Part shown: one piece after another, positions 55,528-64,000 of the stretch
How positions within the stretch are numbered: position 1 is the first letter of the stretch
Layout: each line of letters begins with the position of its first letter
Assembly (NCBI RefSeq): GCF_964222135.1
Contig: NZ_CAXQBR010000075.1
Location: forward strand, 48,595 to 112,594
Origin: Euzebya sp.
GTDB lineage: Bacteria > Actinomycetota > Nitriliruptoria > Euzebyales > Euzebyaceae
DNA length: 64,000 nucleotides
Reading direction: 5' to 3'
The notes under the pieces: model-generated
Databases searched by the model: none
Told to the model about the DNA's origin: nothing
Seen by the model: only the letters and a program-made list of their open reading frames with translations
Translations under genes and position numbers: made by a program

Positions 55528-56517
55528 ATGCCCTACGAGCTCCGACCCCACGACGAGGACCTGGCCACCGCGCTGCGCAGGGTGGCGGGCGAGCAGGCCC
55601 ACGACGCGATCGCCGCCCTGCGCGCCGCCCTCGCCCACCCGGTCGGCGACGTGGACCTCGACGGCGAGGACGTCTGGGACGAGGGCGTCCACGAGGCCCG
55701 GAAGTCGTGCAAGAAGATCCGCGCGGTGGCCCGGCTCTGCCGCGATGCGCTCGGGGACGCCTACCGCGACGTCAACGCGGAGTTCCGGGACGCGGCCGCC
55801 ACCCTGTCCGACGTGCGGGACGGCTGGACGCTGGTCGAGACGACCGACCGCCTCACCGGGCTGGACGACGACGCGGGGTCCCACGACCTCCTCGACGCCG
55901 GCCCTCTCCGACGCCTGCGCGAGCGGCTCTGCGACCGCTACCTGACCCTCCGCCAGCAGGCGGACGAGGAGGGGCGCCTGCAGGTCGCCCTCGAGGCCCT
56001 CGAGGCAGCCGCGAGCCGCATCGAGGCCTGGCCGCTCGACGACGACCTGGCGCCCGCGGCGCTCCAGCCGAGCATCGAGCGGGTCTACGGGCGCGGTCGG
56101 CGGTGGTGGGAGGCGCTCGCGGACACCGTCGGCGAGGACCCGCACGCCACGACCCACGAGTGGCACCAGTGGCGCAAGCGCGCCAAGTACCTCTGGTACC
56201 ACGTGCGCCTGCTGACCCCGGTGTGGCCGGCGGTGATGGAGGGGGTCGCCGACGACCTCGACGGGCTGTGCGACGACCTCGGCGAGGACCACGACCTCGG
56301 CGTGCTGGTCGGCCTGCTTCGCACGGGGGAGCTGGTCGACCCCGGTGCTACCGAGCAGATCGTCGGGGCCGCCGCCGTCCAGCGCCACGCGCTGCGGCGC
56401 GATGCCGCCGACGTCGCGCCCCGGGTGTACGCCGAGGAGCCGGTCGCCTACGCCGCTCGGGTGGTGGCCTACCTCGAGTCGCCGGTGGTGGGGGGCGACG
56501 GGACCGATGCCGGCTGA
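55528..56517 (+). CDS. CHAD domain-containing protein
   Basis: This 329-residue protein has a conserved helical CHAD domain with positively charged and histidine motifs: VHEARKSCKKIRAVARL near residue 56 and HEWHQWRKRAKYLWYHVRLL near 209, the two His-x-x-R/K-K-R/K signatures. CHAD proteins bind polyphosphate; the partner CYTH phosphatase domain is absent. ATG 55528 follows TATCCC (55514-55519) by 8 bases, so the message may be leaderless. It is divergent from the ABC exporter. Confidence 0.9.
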   Translation: MPYELRPHDEDLATALRRVAGEQAHDAIAALRAALAHPVGDVDLDGEDVWDEGVHEARKSCKKIRAVARLCRDALGDAYRDVNAEFRDAAATLSDVRDGWTLVETTDRLTGLDDDAGSHDLLDAGPLRRLRERLCDRYLTLRQQADEEGRLQVALEALEAAASRIEAWPLDDDLAPAALQPSIERVYGRGRRWWEALADTVGEDPHATTHEWHQWRKRAKYLWYHVRLLTPVWPAVMEGVADDLDGLCDDLGEDHDLGVLVGLLRTGELVDPGATEQIVGAAAVQRHALRRDAADVAPRVYAEEPVAYAARVVAYLESPVVGGDGTDAG

Positions 56518-56723
56518 GCCGGCTGAGCCGGCTCGCGCCCGCGGGCCGGCGAGGGTGGGCGCGATCGGGGCCTGCGTCGGCTGACGGCGATGGTCGGCGC
56601 GATCCTGAGCGCTGGACGGGCCGCGTCAACCGCGCGGCAACCTGCCGTTCGCCGCGCCGGGGCAGGATCCGGGGACGGCCACGTCGAACTCCGCCTCGAC
56701 CCCCCCACCCGGAGGATCCCCCC

Positions 56724-59246
56724 ATGCGCCTGGACCGCCGCCGCCTGCTGCACCGCGCGACCGCCGCCGCCGGCGCCACCCTCCTCTTGCGCCCACTCGG
56801 CGCGCTCGGCGGCCCCCTCGCCCCCGACGACGCGTACGGGACGTCGCGCGCCTCGCGCCTCTTCCCCGGCCAGCGACTGGTCCACGCCGACCTGCACAAC
56901 CACACGCGGCTGTCCGACGGCGACGGCGACCCGGCGCTCGCGTTCGACTCGATGCGCGACGCCGGCCTGGACGTGGCGGCGCTGACCGACCACGCCGTGC
57001 TGAACTCGCCCGACGACCCGCTCCGCCGCGACGTGTGCGCGGGCATCAGCGCGATCCCCGAGGTCGGCGACGGGTGCGGGTCGCTGGCCGGGATCACCGA
57101 GGAGTCGTGGGCGCTGACCGGGCAGCTGGCAGCCGAGCGCACCACCGGGGACTTCCTCGCCGTCCGCGGGTTCGAGTGGTCGAGCCCCACTCTCGGGCAC
57201 GTGAACGTCTGGTTCACGTCGACCTGGATCGACGTGCTGTCGACCGCGGGGCTGGGGGCCGGTGCCAGCGCGGAGACCCTCATCGACCCGGTGGGGGACG
57301 GCATCCGGGAGATCCCCGGCGTCGGCGACGCCGCCACCGCGCTCGTGCTGCCACTGGTCGACGGCCTGCTCGACGGCCTCCAGCTCGCCGAGGGGCCGGT
57401 CGCGATGGCGCTGCTCCACCGCTGGCTGTCCCGGCCCGACGACGAGGTGTTCGGTGGAGGCGGCTCGGGGTTCGCCGGCTTCAACCACCCCGGCCGTGAG
57501 GTGGGCCGCTTCGGGGAGTTCGCCTACTCCCCCGCGCTGGCCGACCGGATCGTGTCCCTCGAGCTGCTCAACCGGCGGGAGGACTACCTCTTCGAGGGGA
57601 CCGACCGCGGTGAGGTGAGCCCGCTGGTGCAGTGCCTCGCGGCGGGGTGGCGACCGGGGATCCTGGGCGTCACCGACGAGCACGGCACCGACTGGGGCCG
57701 TCCGGCCGGCAAGGGCAGGGGAGGGTTCTGGGTCGGCGAGCTGTCGATCGTCGGCATGAAGGAGGCGCTGCTCAACCGCAGGTTCTACGCGACTCGGGTG
57801 CGGGGCCTCCGCCTCGACGTCGCGTGCAACGCCGTGCGGATGGGCGGGGTGCTCGGCCACCCCGGCGGTCCGGTCCGCGTCCAGGTGGACCTCGACACCG
57901 GGGGCCGGTACGCCGGGCGCGAGCTGGTGCTGCAGGTGCTCAGCCGCCCGCGGGACGGCGGGGCGATGCCGGCGATCCTCCACACCTCCACCGTCCGGGC
58001 CGACGGGCCGGTCATCGACGTCCTCGTGCCGGACGTCGACCCGGCCGCCTCGCCCTGGCTGGTCGTGCGGCTCAGCGACCCGGCGCACGAGCCGACGGAC
58101 GACCTGCCCTTCGAGCGGGACGTCCGGGCCGAGGGGGTGTGGGCGGAGCTGGGCGCCGCGTGGGCGTACGCCAGCCCCGTGTGGCTGGATCCCGCGCTCG
58201 CACCGCCGGCGGACGACCGCGCCCCGTTGATGCGGGGTGACGCGGGCGCTGGAGGCGGGCCTGTCGGCGCGCCCTCGCCAACCCCGGCGCCGACGACCAC
58301 TCCGGACCCGACGGCGCCGCCCACCGGCCAGCCGTCGGTGACGGCGACTGTCCGCCGCCGCGGCGGGGCCACCCGGATCGAGACGGCCGTCGAGCTGTCC
58401 CGGTCGACGTTCCCGGTGGGCGTCCCGGTGGTCTTCGTGGCGCAGGCCGGCGCGTTCCCCGACGCGCTGGCCGCGGTGCCCGCGGTGGCACCGTCGGGGG
58501 GGCCGCTCCTGCTGGTCGAGGCCGACGCGGTGCCCGCAGTCGTCGCCGCGGAGTTGGACCGGCTGACGCCGGACCGCATCGTGGTGCTCGGCGGGACGGA
58601 GGTCGTCGCCGACCCCGTCGTCGAGGCCCTCGGTGCGCACGCCGAGGACGTCGTCCGGATCGCGGGGGCCGATCGGTATGCGACGTCCGCGGCGATCGTG
58701 GCGGCGTGGTTCGCGTCCGCCGACGAGGTCGTGGTGGCGACCGGGACGGACTTCGCCGACGCGCTCGCGAGCGGGCCAGCGATCGCGCGGGTCGGCGGAC
58801 CGCTGCTGCTGGTGCGCCCCGACGGGGTGCCCGACGTCGTGGCGGCTGAGCTCGATCGGCTGTCACCCGAGCGGATCCTCGTCGTCGGCGGGGCGGGGGC
58901 GATCGCCGACGAGGTGGTCGACGCGCTCGGGAGCCACGCGGCAGTCGTCGAACGCATCGCCGGCGCGGACCGGATCGCGACTGCCGCGGCGATCTGCGCG
59001 GCGCGGTTCGCGTCCGCCGACGAGGTCGTGGTGGCGACGGGGGCGGACTTCGCCGACGCGCTGGCAGCCGGGCCGGCCGCGGTGATGCGGGGCGCCCCGG
59101 TCCTCCTGGTCGAACGGGACCGGATCCCGCCGGCGACCGACGCGCAGCTCAGGCGTCTCGGCCCGCTCCTCATCACCATCGCCGGCGGCCCCGGCGCGGT
59201 GTCCGCGGCGGTCGAGGAGGCCCTCGCCACGTACCCCGCCACCTGA
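56724..59246 (+). CDS. Tat-exported PHP-domain phosphoesterase with CWB2 repeats
   Basis: This 840-residue protein starts with a twin-arginine signal (RRRLLHRATAAAGATLLL). From about residue 53 it has a PHP fold: VHADLHNHTRLSDG, ALTDHAV, FNHPG and TDEHGTDWG supply metal ligands, as in CehA-type hydrolases. A Pro/Thr linker (about 505-545) leads to three cell-wall-binding repeat 2 units (about 549-840), each with a GADRYATSAAI- or FADALASGP-type core. It is probably a metal-dependent phosphoesterase held on the cell surface. GGAGG lies 8 bases before the ATG. Its exact substrate is unknown. Confidence 0.87.
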   Translation: MRLDRRRLLHRATAAAGATLLLRPLGALGGPLAPDDAYGTSRASRLFPGQRLVHADLHNHTRLSDGDGDPALAFDSMRDAGLDVAALTDHAVLNSPDDPLRRDVCAGISAIPEVGDGCGSLAGITEESWALTGQLAAERTTGDFLAVRGFEWSSPTLGHVNVWFTSTWIDVLSTAGLGAGASAETLIDPVGDGIREIPGVGDAATALVLPLVDGLLDGLQLAEGPVAMALLHRWLSRPDDEVFGGGGSGFAGFNHPGREVGRFGEFAYSPALADRIVSLELLNRREDYLFEGTDRGEVSPLVQCLAAGWRPGILGVTDEHGTDWGRPAGKGRGGFWVGELSIVGMKEALLNRRFYATRVRGLRLDVACNAVRMGGVLGHPGGPVRVQVDLDTGGRYAGRELVLQVLSRPRDGGAMPAILHTSTVRADGPVIDVLVPDVDPAASPWLVVRLSDPAHEPTDDLPFERDVRAEGVWAELGAAWAYASPVWLDPALAPPADDRAPLMRGDAGAGGGPVGAPSPTPAPTTTPDPTAPPTGQPSVTATVRRRGGATRIETAVELSRSTFPVGVPVVFVAQAGAFPDALAAVPAVAPSGGPLLLVEADAVPAVVAAELDRLTPDRIVVLGGTEVVADPVVEALGAHAEDVVRIAGADRYATSAAIVAAWFASADEVVVATGTDFADALASGPAIARVGGPLLLVRPDGVPDVVAAELDRLSPERILVVGGAGAIADEVVDALGSHAAVVERIAGADRIATAAAICAARFASADEVVVATGADFADALAAGPAAVMRGAPVLLVERDRIPPATDAQLRRLGPLLITIAGGPGAVSAAVEEALATYPAT

Positions 59247-59275
59247 GGCGCCCGCCCGTGCGGGACGATCGGCAG

Positions 59276-59345
59276 CCCGCCATCGACCCACGGGCGCCGA
59301 ACAGGACCGACCACGCCAGCGCACGCCCCGCCATCGACCCACGGG
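59276..59345. repeat. 19-bp direct repeat
   Basis: CCCGCCATCGACCCACGGG occurs at 59276-59294 and again at 59327-59345, 51 bp apart, in the gap after the PHP/CWB2 gene. A small hairpin CCCGC-CCGT-GCGGG (59251-59264) lies just before and could be its terminator. The repeats may be operators of the small ORF that follows; no function is known. Confidence 0.7.
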
Positions 59346-59404
59346 ACCACGCTGTGCGATCGGCCGTTCGCGGAGGGTTTCACCCCCGACCGCCGGGGAA
59401 GACC

Positions 59405-59566
59405 ATGCGCGTGCAGCCCGCCACCGACACCGTCATCGCCCAGACCGCCCTGACCGACGTCCGCGCACGCGCCCGCCGCGGCGCGATCGCCCAGGCCCTC
59501 GCCCTGCTGGCCACGGCCGCGCCGGTCATCCTCGTGGCGGTCTGGTCGGTGCTGTTCGCGCTGTGA
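59405..59566 (+). CDS. Small membrane protein (53 aa)
   Basis: This short ORF has a GGGGAA 4 bases before its ATG. It encodes a polar N-terminus with three Arg/Ala helices and a C-terminal transmembrane helix (about residues 31-52). It lies alone on the plus strand between the surface enzyme and the liv operon. No homologue was recognised; its reality rests on the ribosome-binding site and topology. Confidence 0.4.
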   Translation: MRVQPATDTVIAQTALTDVRARARRGAIAQALALLATAAPVILVAVWSVLFAL

Positions 59567-59581
59567 CCCGGGCGCTGGCGA

Positions 59582-60619
59582 TCAGCGCCGGCCGGTCACG
59601 CGCTTGACGGCCTTCGCCACCGCGGGGCCGACGCCGTCGGAGAACCCGAGGAAGAGGCTGACCAGGACCGCGCCGTAGATCGCGACCCGCAGCTGGCCGA
59701 GGTCGCGGAGCCACTCGTCGATGAACCCGAAGCTGACCGCGCCGATGACGGGTCCGAGCAGGGTGTTGATCCCGCCGAACGCGAGCATCACCAGGGTGCG
59801 GACGTCGACGTGGTGGAAGGCGTAGCTGGTCGGTGAGACGAAGCCCTCGTGGTGGGCGTAGAGGGCGCCGATGACGCCGATCATCGCCGAGCCGATCGCG
59901 CCGGCGGCGATGCGGTAGCGGGCGACGTCCACGCCGGCGAGCTCGGCGGTCATCTCGTCGTCCTTCAGCGCCCGGAACGCCCAGCCGTAGTGGGAGCGCT
60001 GCAGCAGGCGGAAGAGGATCAGGAACAGCGCGAGCACGGCCAGGAAGGTGTAGTAGCCACCGGTGTCGCCGGCGAGGAACCCCTCGGAGCCGGTGTCGAT
60101 GACCAGGCCGGTCTCGCCGCCGGTCCACTCGCGCTGGCCGAGCAGCAGGTTCTCGAAGCCGAGGGCGAAGGTGAGGGTCACGATGCCGGTGAAGATCGTG
60201 TCGAGGGACCGGCGCACGCTGATCCAGGAGAACAGGCCGCCGAGGAGGCAGGCCAGGGCGGTCCCTGCCAGCAGCCCGATCACGAGCGGCATCCCGGCGC
60301 GGTCGGTCAGGATCGCCGAGGTGTAGCCGGCGACCCCCGCGAGCGCGCCCAGGCAGAGGAACAGCTGCCCGGTGGCGCCGAAGATGACGTTGAACGACGT
60401 GGCGTAGCCGGCGAACACGAGCGCGCCTATCGCGAGGCCCATGTAGGTCCGCGACCCCCCCAGGACGAGGGGGACGAGCGCGAGCAGCGCCACGGCGATC
60501 GCGATGGGCAGGTACGCGGTCCACACCGGCCGGCTGGTCGCGGTCATGTGCTCGGAGGCCCCGGTCACGGCGGCGGCGCCGGTGCTGGCCTCGGACGAGG
60601 GGGCGGTCGAGGCGCTCAC
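59582..60619 (-). CDS. livM: Branched-chain amino acid ABC transporter permease (LivM)
   Basis: This 345-residue permease has about ten membrane helices and the LivM pattern: ATSFNVIFGATGQLFLCLGALAGVAGYTSAIL, RALKDDEMTAELAGVDVARYRI and TLVMLAFGGINTLLGPVIGA. The EAA-like cytosolic loop near residue 205 contacts the ATPases. Its GTG overlaps the livH stop as GTGA. It has a 40-residue Ser/Ala/Thr N-terminal tail. It probably imports a branched-chain amino acid or another small organic acid/amide (urea- and short-chain-type systems are related). Confidence 0.9.
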   Translation of the reverse strand: MSASTAPSSEASTGAAAVTGASEHMTATSRPVWTAYLPIAIAVALLALVPLVLGGSRTYMGLAIGALVFAGYATSFNVIFGATGQLFLCLGALAGVAGYTSAILTDRAGMPLVIGLLAGTALACLLGGLFSWISVRRSLDTIFTGIVTLTFALGFENLLLGQREWTGGETGLVIDTGSEGFLAGDTGGYYTFLAVLALFLILFRLLQRSHYGWAFRALKDDEMTAELAGVDVARYRIAAGAIGSAMIGVIGALYAHHEGFVSPTSYAFHHVDVRTLVMLAFGGINTLLGPVIGAVSFGFIDEWLRDLGQLRVAIYGAVLVSLFLGFSDGVGPAVAKAVKRVTGRR

Positions 60620-61473
60620 GCGGCCCGCCCCATCAGCCCGGACGGCTTGAGGAGGATGGTCAGGCCGGCTGCGGCGAGCAGGATGATCGAGGTGATGTAG
60701 GCGCCGATGTAGAAGCTGGACAGGGCGTTCACGATGCCCAGCAGGATGCCCGCCAGCAGCGCGCCCGACGCGCTGCCGAGCCCGCCGACCACGGTGACGA
60801 TCAGCGCCTCGATGGTGAAGTCGAAGCCCGAGTTGACGGTGACGGGCGAGGTCATCGACGTGGTCACGGCGACCAGTCCGGCCAGGGCGGTCCCGACGGC
60901 GAAGATGGCGGTGCGCATCGCCGCGGGGTTGACCCCGACCAGCTTCGCCCCCTCCTCGTCCTGGATGATCGAGCGCACCGCCCGCCCGACGCTGGTGCGC
61001 CGCAGCACGTAGATGATCACGGCCAGGCAGACGACGGCGATGCCCGCCGCGTAGATGCTGCCCGCCCGCATCGGCACGCCGAGCAGGTCGATCGACCCGC
61101 CGCCGATCCGCACGCTCAGGGCCTTGTTGGGGTAGCGCCAGCCGATCAGCCCGTCGATCGCGAAGGCGGTGCCGAGCGTCAGGAGCAGGCTGAGCAGGAC
61201 GCGGTGCTCGCCCTCCGCGGCGTAGACCCACCGCATGATGGACCGGTCCATCAGCACCCCGAACAGCCCCGCGGCGGCGATGCCGACCGCCGCCGCCACG
61301 CCGACCGGCCAGCCCGCGCCCATGGCGTTCGAGATGATCATCGCGGCGCCGACGCCGATCGCGCCGTGGGCGAGGTTGAGCACCCCTCCCAGCCCGTACA
61401 GCAGGGACAGGCCGATGCCGAGCAGGCCGAGCTGCAGGCCGTCGACGATGCCGTCCAGGATGGTGGCGAGCAT
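60616..61473 (-). CDS. livH: Branched-chain amino acid ABC transporter permease (LivH)
   Basis: This 285-residue permease shows IVDGLQLGLLGIGLSLLYGLGGVLNLAHGAIGVGAAMI, the LivH signature, and FTIEALIVTVVGGLGSASGALLAGILLGIV near the end. It has about eight helices and forms a heterodimer with LivM. Its ATG overlaps the livF stop by one base (TGATG). Confidence 0.91.
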   Translation of the reverse strand: MLATILDGIVDGLQLGLLGIGLSLLYGLGGVLNLAHGAIGVGAAMIISNAMGAGWPVGVAAAVGIAAAGLFGVLMDRSIMRWVYAAEGEHRVLLSLLLTLGTAFAIDGLIGWRYPNKALSVRIGGGSIDLLGVPMRAGSIYAAGIAVVCLAVIIYVLRRTSVGRAVRSIIQDEEGAKLVGVNPAAMRTAIFAVGTALAGLVAVTTSMTSPVTVNSGFDFTIEALIVTVVGGLGSASGALLAGILLGIVNALSSFYIGAYITSIILLAAAGLTILLKPSGLMGRAA

Positions 61474-62180
61474 CAGGCGATCCCCAGGTAGGCGCGGCGG
61501 ACGTCGGGGTTGTTGGCCAGCTCAGCGGACGAGGCGGTCAGCTCGATGCGACCGTCCTCGAGGACGTAGCCGCGGTCGGCCAGGCCGAGCGCGAGGGGGA
61601 CCTGCTGCTCGGCGACGAGGATGGTCATGCCCTCTCCCTTCAGCACGCCGAGCGCCGTGTAGGCGTCGGCGGCCAGCTTGGGCGCCAGCCCTGTGGTCGG
61701 CTCGTCGAGGATCAGCACCTTCGGCTTGGCCATGAGCGCCCTCCCGACGGCCAGCATCTGCTGCTCCCCACCCGACATCGTGCCGGCGTGCTGTCCCCTC
61801 CGGTCCCGCAGGCGCGGGAACAGGTCGAAGACCACGTCGAGCTGGGCGCTGTCGGGCTTGGACGGGTAGGCGCCGAGCGCCAGGTTCTCCGCCACCGACA
61901 TCTGCCCGAACAGGTGGCGCTCCGCCGGGACGTAGGCGAGCCCCGCACGGGAGATCCGGTGCGCGGACCACCCCGAGATGTCGACGCCGTCGAGGACCAC
62001 GGTCCCACCGCTCGAGGCGTGCAGCCCGGCCACCGCGCGCAACAGGGTGGTCTTGCCCGCCCCGTTCGAGCCGATGATGGCCACCGCCTCGCTGGCGGCG
62101 ACGGTGAACGCGACGTCGTGGACGACGTCGTTGCCCGCGTACCCCGCGGAGACTTCGGTGACCTCAAGCACCGGCGCCAC
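61473..62180 (-). CDS. livF: Branched-chain amino acid ABC transporter ATP-binding protein (LivF)
   Basis: This 235-residue ATPase has Walker A GSNGAGKTTLLRAV, the ABC signature MSGGEQQMLAVGRALM, and Walker B LILDEPTTGLAPKL, typical of LivF. VPAERHLFGQMSVAENLALGA is the Q-loop region. Its start lies inside the last codons of livG (17-bp overlap), so the two ATPases are tightly co-translated. Confidence 0.93.
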   Translation of the reverse strand: MAPVLEVTEVSAGYAGNDVVHDVAFTVAASEAVAIIGSNGAGKTTLLRAVAGLHASSGGTVVLDGVDISGWSAHRISRAGLAYVPAERHLFGQMSVAENLALGAYPSKPDSAQLDVVFDLFPRLRDRRGQHAGTMSGGEQQMLAVGRALMAKPKVLILDEPTTGLAPKLAADAYTALGVLKGEGMTILVAEQQVPLALGLADRGYVLEDGRIELTASSAELANNPDVRRAYLGIA

Positions 62181-62922
62181 CCCCGCCCACGGCGGCGCCC
62201 TGGCCGAGGTACGCCTCGACGACGCGGTCGTCGCGCATGACCACGTCCGGCGTCCCGTGGACCAGCAGCTGGCCGAAGTTCAGCACCGCGACGTGGTCCG
62301 CCAGGGCCGTCACCGCGCGCATGACGTGCTCCACCCAGACGACGGTGACGTCGGCGGAGTCCCGGACCCGTCTGACGATGGCCATCGAGTCCTCCAGCTC
62401 GCCGGGGTTCAGGCCGGCCATGACCTCGTCCAGCAGCAGCAGCTTGGGCTGCCCGGCGAGCGCACGGGCCAGCTCGAGGATCCGCTGCTGGTGGAGGTTG
62501 AGCTGGCCCACCGGCCAGTGGGCCCGGTCGGACAGGCCGACCAGCTCGAGCGCTTCGTCGGCGGCGACCAGCGCCTCCCGCTCGCCCCTGCGCCCACCGG
62601 GGGTGCCGAACATCGCGCCGAGCGCGGCGTTCTCCCGCACCGACAGCGACGCGAGGGGCCGGGGGGTCTGGAGCACCTTGCCGATCCCCTGCTGGCGGAT
62701 CGCGTGGGCGGACATCGCCGTGATGTCCACCCCGTCGACGGTGACCTGCCCGCTGGTGGCGTCGTGCATCCCGCTGATCGTCTTCAGCAGGGTCGACTTG
62801 CCCGCGCCGTTCGGGCCGATGATCGCGTAGATCAGCCCGCGGTCGACGTCGAGCGTGACGCCGTCGACGGCCGGCAGGCCACCGAAGTGCTTGCGGACGT
62901 CGCGCAGCTCGAGGATCGGCAT
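62164..62922 (-). CDS. livG: Branched-chain amino acid ABC transporter ATP-binding protein (LivG)
   Basis: This 252-residue ATPase has Walker A GPNGAGKSTLLKTISG, signature-like LNLHQQRILELARALAG and Walker B LLLLDEVMAGLNPGE. The canonical LSGGQ is replaced by VGQLNLHQQ, a shift seen in some LivG-like proteins. The switch histidine (VWVEHVMRAV) is present. The ATG at 62922 starts MPILELRDV and follows the binding-protein gene by 25 bp. Confidence 0.9.
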   Translation of the reverse strand: MPILELRDVRKHFGGLPAVDGVTLDVDRGLIYAIIGPNGAGKSTLLKTISGMHDATSGQVTVDGVDITAMSAHAIRQQGIGKVLQTPRPLASLSVRENAALGAMFGTPGGRRGEREALVAADEALELVGLSDRAHWPVGQLNLHQQRILELARALAGQPKLLLLDEVMAGLNPGELEDSMAIVRRVRDSADVTVVWVEHVMRAVTALADHVAVLNFGQLLVHGTPDVVMRDDRVVEAYLGQGAAVGGGGAGA

Positions 62923-62947
62923 GGTGTGGGGTCCCTCCGGCGGGAGC

Positions 62948-64000
62948 CTACTCCGGCTGGTAGGGCTCGAGGGGCTCGGGGACCAACAGCACCTCGGGGT
63001 ACCAGCCAGCACCCTCGTTGATGCCCTCCGGCGGCTCCATCTCGCGGATGATCGCGAACGCCGGCTGGGACTCCGCCAGCTCACCCCACTCCGTCCAGGA
63101 CATCGTGTGGGAGTAGCCCGGCAGGTCGAAGGAGCCCGCGTGCAGGTACTCCGCCACCGCGACCGGGTCGTCCCCGACCTCGCCGACCGCCTCGGCCAGC
63201 ATCGTCACGATCCCGTAGCCGGCGACCGCGTCGTCCTCCATGAACCCGAAGTCGCTGAACTCAGCGAACCGCGCCGCCAGCTCCTGGTAGTCCTCAGAGG
63301 AGTAGTCCGCGCAGCCGTAGTCCGCGTAGGTGTCGAACGCGGCGTCGCCGACGCCCTCGAAGACCGTCGAGAAGGGCGCGTACGGCCCCGTCACGGGGAC
63401 CTCGAAGCCCAGGTCGGCCGCCTGGATCGTGATGGGGCCTGCTCCCGGCGGGTGGCCGGTCGCGGCGATCACGTCAGGACCGAACTCGTCCAGCGCGCGC
63501 AGGTAGGTCGTGAAGTCGGTCTCACCGACCGGCGCGACCTCGATCTGGTACTCGACCCCCGCCTCGTCGAGGGCGGTCTCCAGCGCCTCGCGCACCGCCT
63601 GGCCCCAGGCGTAGTCCGCGATGATCGCGCCAACGCGGGACAGGTCGTTCTCCTGCAGGTACTGCACCAGCGGTCCGGCGGTCATCGGCGCGGACGGCAG
63701 GCAGGTCCGGAACGTGTAGCGGCTGTCCGCGGTCAGGATGTCCGTCGCCCCGCCCTTGACCATGAACAGCGGCACCTCGAGCTCCTCAGCGGTCCGCGAC
63801 GTCGCCAGCCCCACGTCGGAGGAGATCACCCCGCCGACACCGACCACGCCGTCCTGCTCCACCATCCGCTCGAACGCCGTCACCCCCTCCTCGGGGTTGT
63901 TCTGGTCATCGGCCTCGACCAGCTCGATCATCCGCCCATCGACGCCGCCGTCGGCGTTGATCTCCTCCGCCGCCATCTGCATCCCCGCCTGCAGCTGGAT
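62948..64000 (-). CDS. Branched-chain amino acid ABC transporter substrate-binding protein, 5'-truncated by the window edge
   Basis: At least 350 residues are visible; the N-terminus with its lipoprotein signal lies to the right of the window. The Leu/Ile/Val-binding type I fold shows GMQMAAEEINADGGVDGRMIELVEADDQNNPEEGVTAFERM near the start, then VGVGGVISSDVGLATSRTAEE and DFTTYLRALDEFGPDVIAATGHPPGAG. It belongs to the liv operon and is encoded first. The ligand may be an amino acid, amide or aromatic acid; the sequence cannot say which. A linker of acidic residues ends the protein. Confidence 0.9.
   Translation of the reverse strand: MQLQAGMQMAAEEINADGGVDGRMIELVEADDQNNPEEGVTAFERMVEQDGVVGVGGVISSDVGLATSRTAEELEVPLFMVKGGATDILTADSRYTFRTCLPSAPMTAGPLVQYLQENDLSRVGAIIADYAWGQAVREALETALDEAGVEYQIEVAPVGETDFTTYLRALDEFGPDVIAATGHPPGAGPITIQAADLGFEVPVTGPYAPFSTVFEGVGDAAFDTYADYGCADYSSEDYQELAARFAEFSDFGFMEDDAVAGYGIVTMLAEAVGEVGDDPVAVAEYLHAGSFDLPGYSHTMSWTEWGELAESQPAFAIIREMEPPEGINEGAGWYPEVLLVPEPLEPYQPE

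Overview
The window is a very GC-rich bacterial chromosome segment with the gene content of an actinobacterium: CarD, NucS in place of MutS/MutL, a DUF3263 protein, a zincin_2 (DUF2342) protease, an LppM-like lipoprotein, and many GTG starts or apparently leaderless starts. Cell-wall-binding repeat 2 (PF04122) surface proteins, flagellar stator genes and a Spo0H-type sigma factor suggest a deep-branching, motile lineage such as Nitriliruptoria (Euzebya/Egibacter relatives). That placement is an inference from gene content, not from a search.

Layout. 0-5.7 kb: an AAA+ ATPase with a solute-binding-like membrane protein, S-adenosylhomocysteine hydrolase, a HAD phosphatase, a LytR_C-type membrane protein and a DUF3263 regulator. 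5.8-10.4 kb: tRNA-Thr(UGU), a YhhN-family gene whose 3' end lies antisense to that tRNA, a candidate small RNA, an alpha/beta hydrolase divergent from SURF1, a second LytR_C protein and a Tat-exported flavin oxidase. 10.4-13.6 kb: aminopeptidase N and a helical hypothetical.

13.6-55 kb carries, mostly on the minus strand, an ancient housekeeping block known in pieces from both Actinobacteria and Firmicutes. Read in the direction of transcription it is zincin_2-tilS-hpt-ftsH-folE-folP-(csaA)-folB-folK-DUF2520-LppM-panC-panD-nadC-coaX-metalloprotease-lysS-clpC-nucS-mutY-(BrkB, nhaA)-disA-carD-PIN/TRAM-ispF-cysS-rlmB-sigH. It covers folate (folE, folP, folB, folK), pantothenate/CoA and NAD (panC, panD, nadC, coaX), tRNA charging and modification (lysS, cysS, tilS, rlmB), proteolysis (ftsH, clpC), genome integrity and c-di-AMP (disA, mutY, nucS), and transcription control (carD, sigH). 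Plus-strand insertions interrupt it: a beta-helix/CWB2 surface protein with a structured leader, motAB behind a sigma-28-like promoter, an S4-domain protein and an EamA transporter. lsr2, radA and ispD, often found in such blocks, are not in their expected places.

52.8-64 kb is accessory: an ABC-2 exporter operon (one ATPase, two permeases), a CHAD protein, a Tat-exported PHP phosphoesterase fused to CWB2 repeats, a 53-residue membrane ORF, and a liv-type branched-chain amino acid ABC transporter whose binding-protein gene runs off the right edge.

The most unusual signals are non-coding or architectural: a switch-like leader (25281-25482), a 6C-like candidate sRNA (about 6620-6699), palindrome and phased-repeat arrays between convergent genes, two genes whose only family-consistent start codon is CTG, and two large CWB2 fusion proteins.
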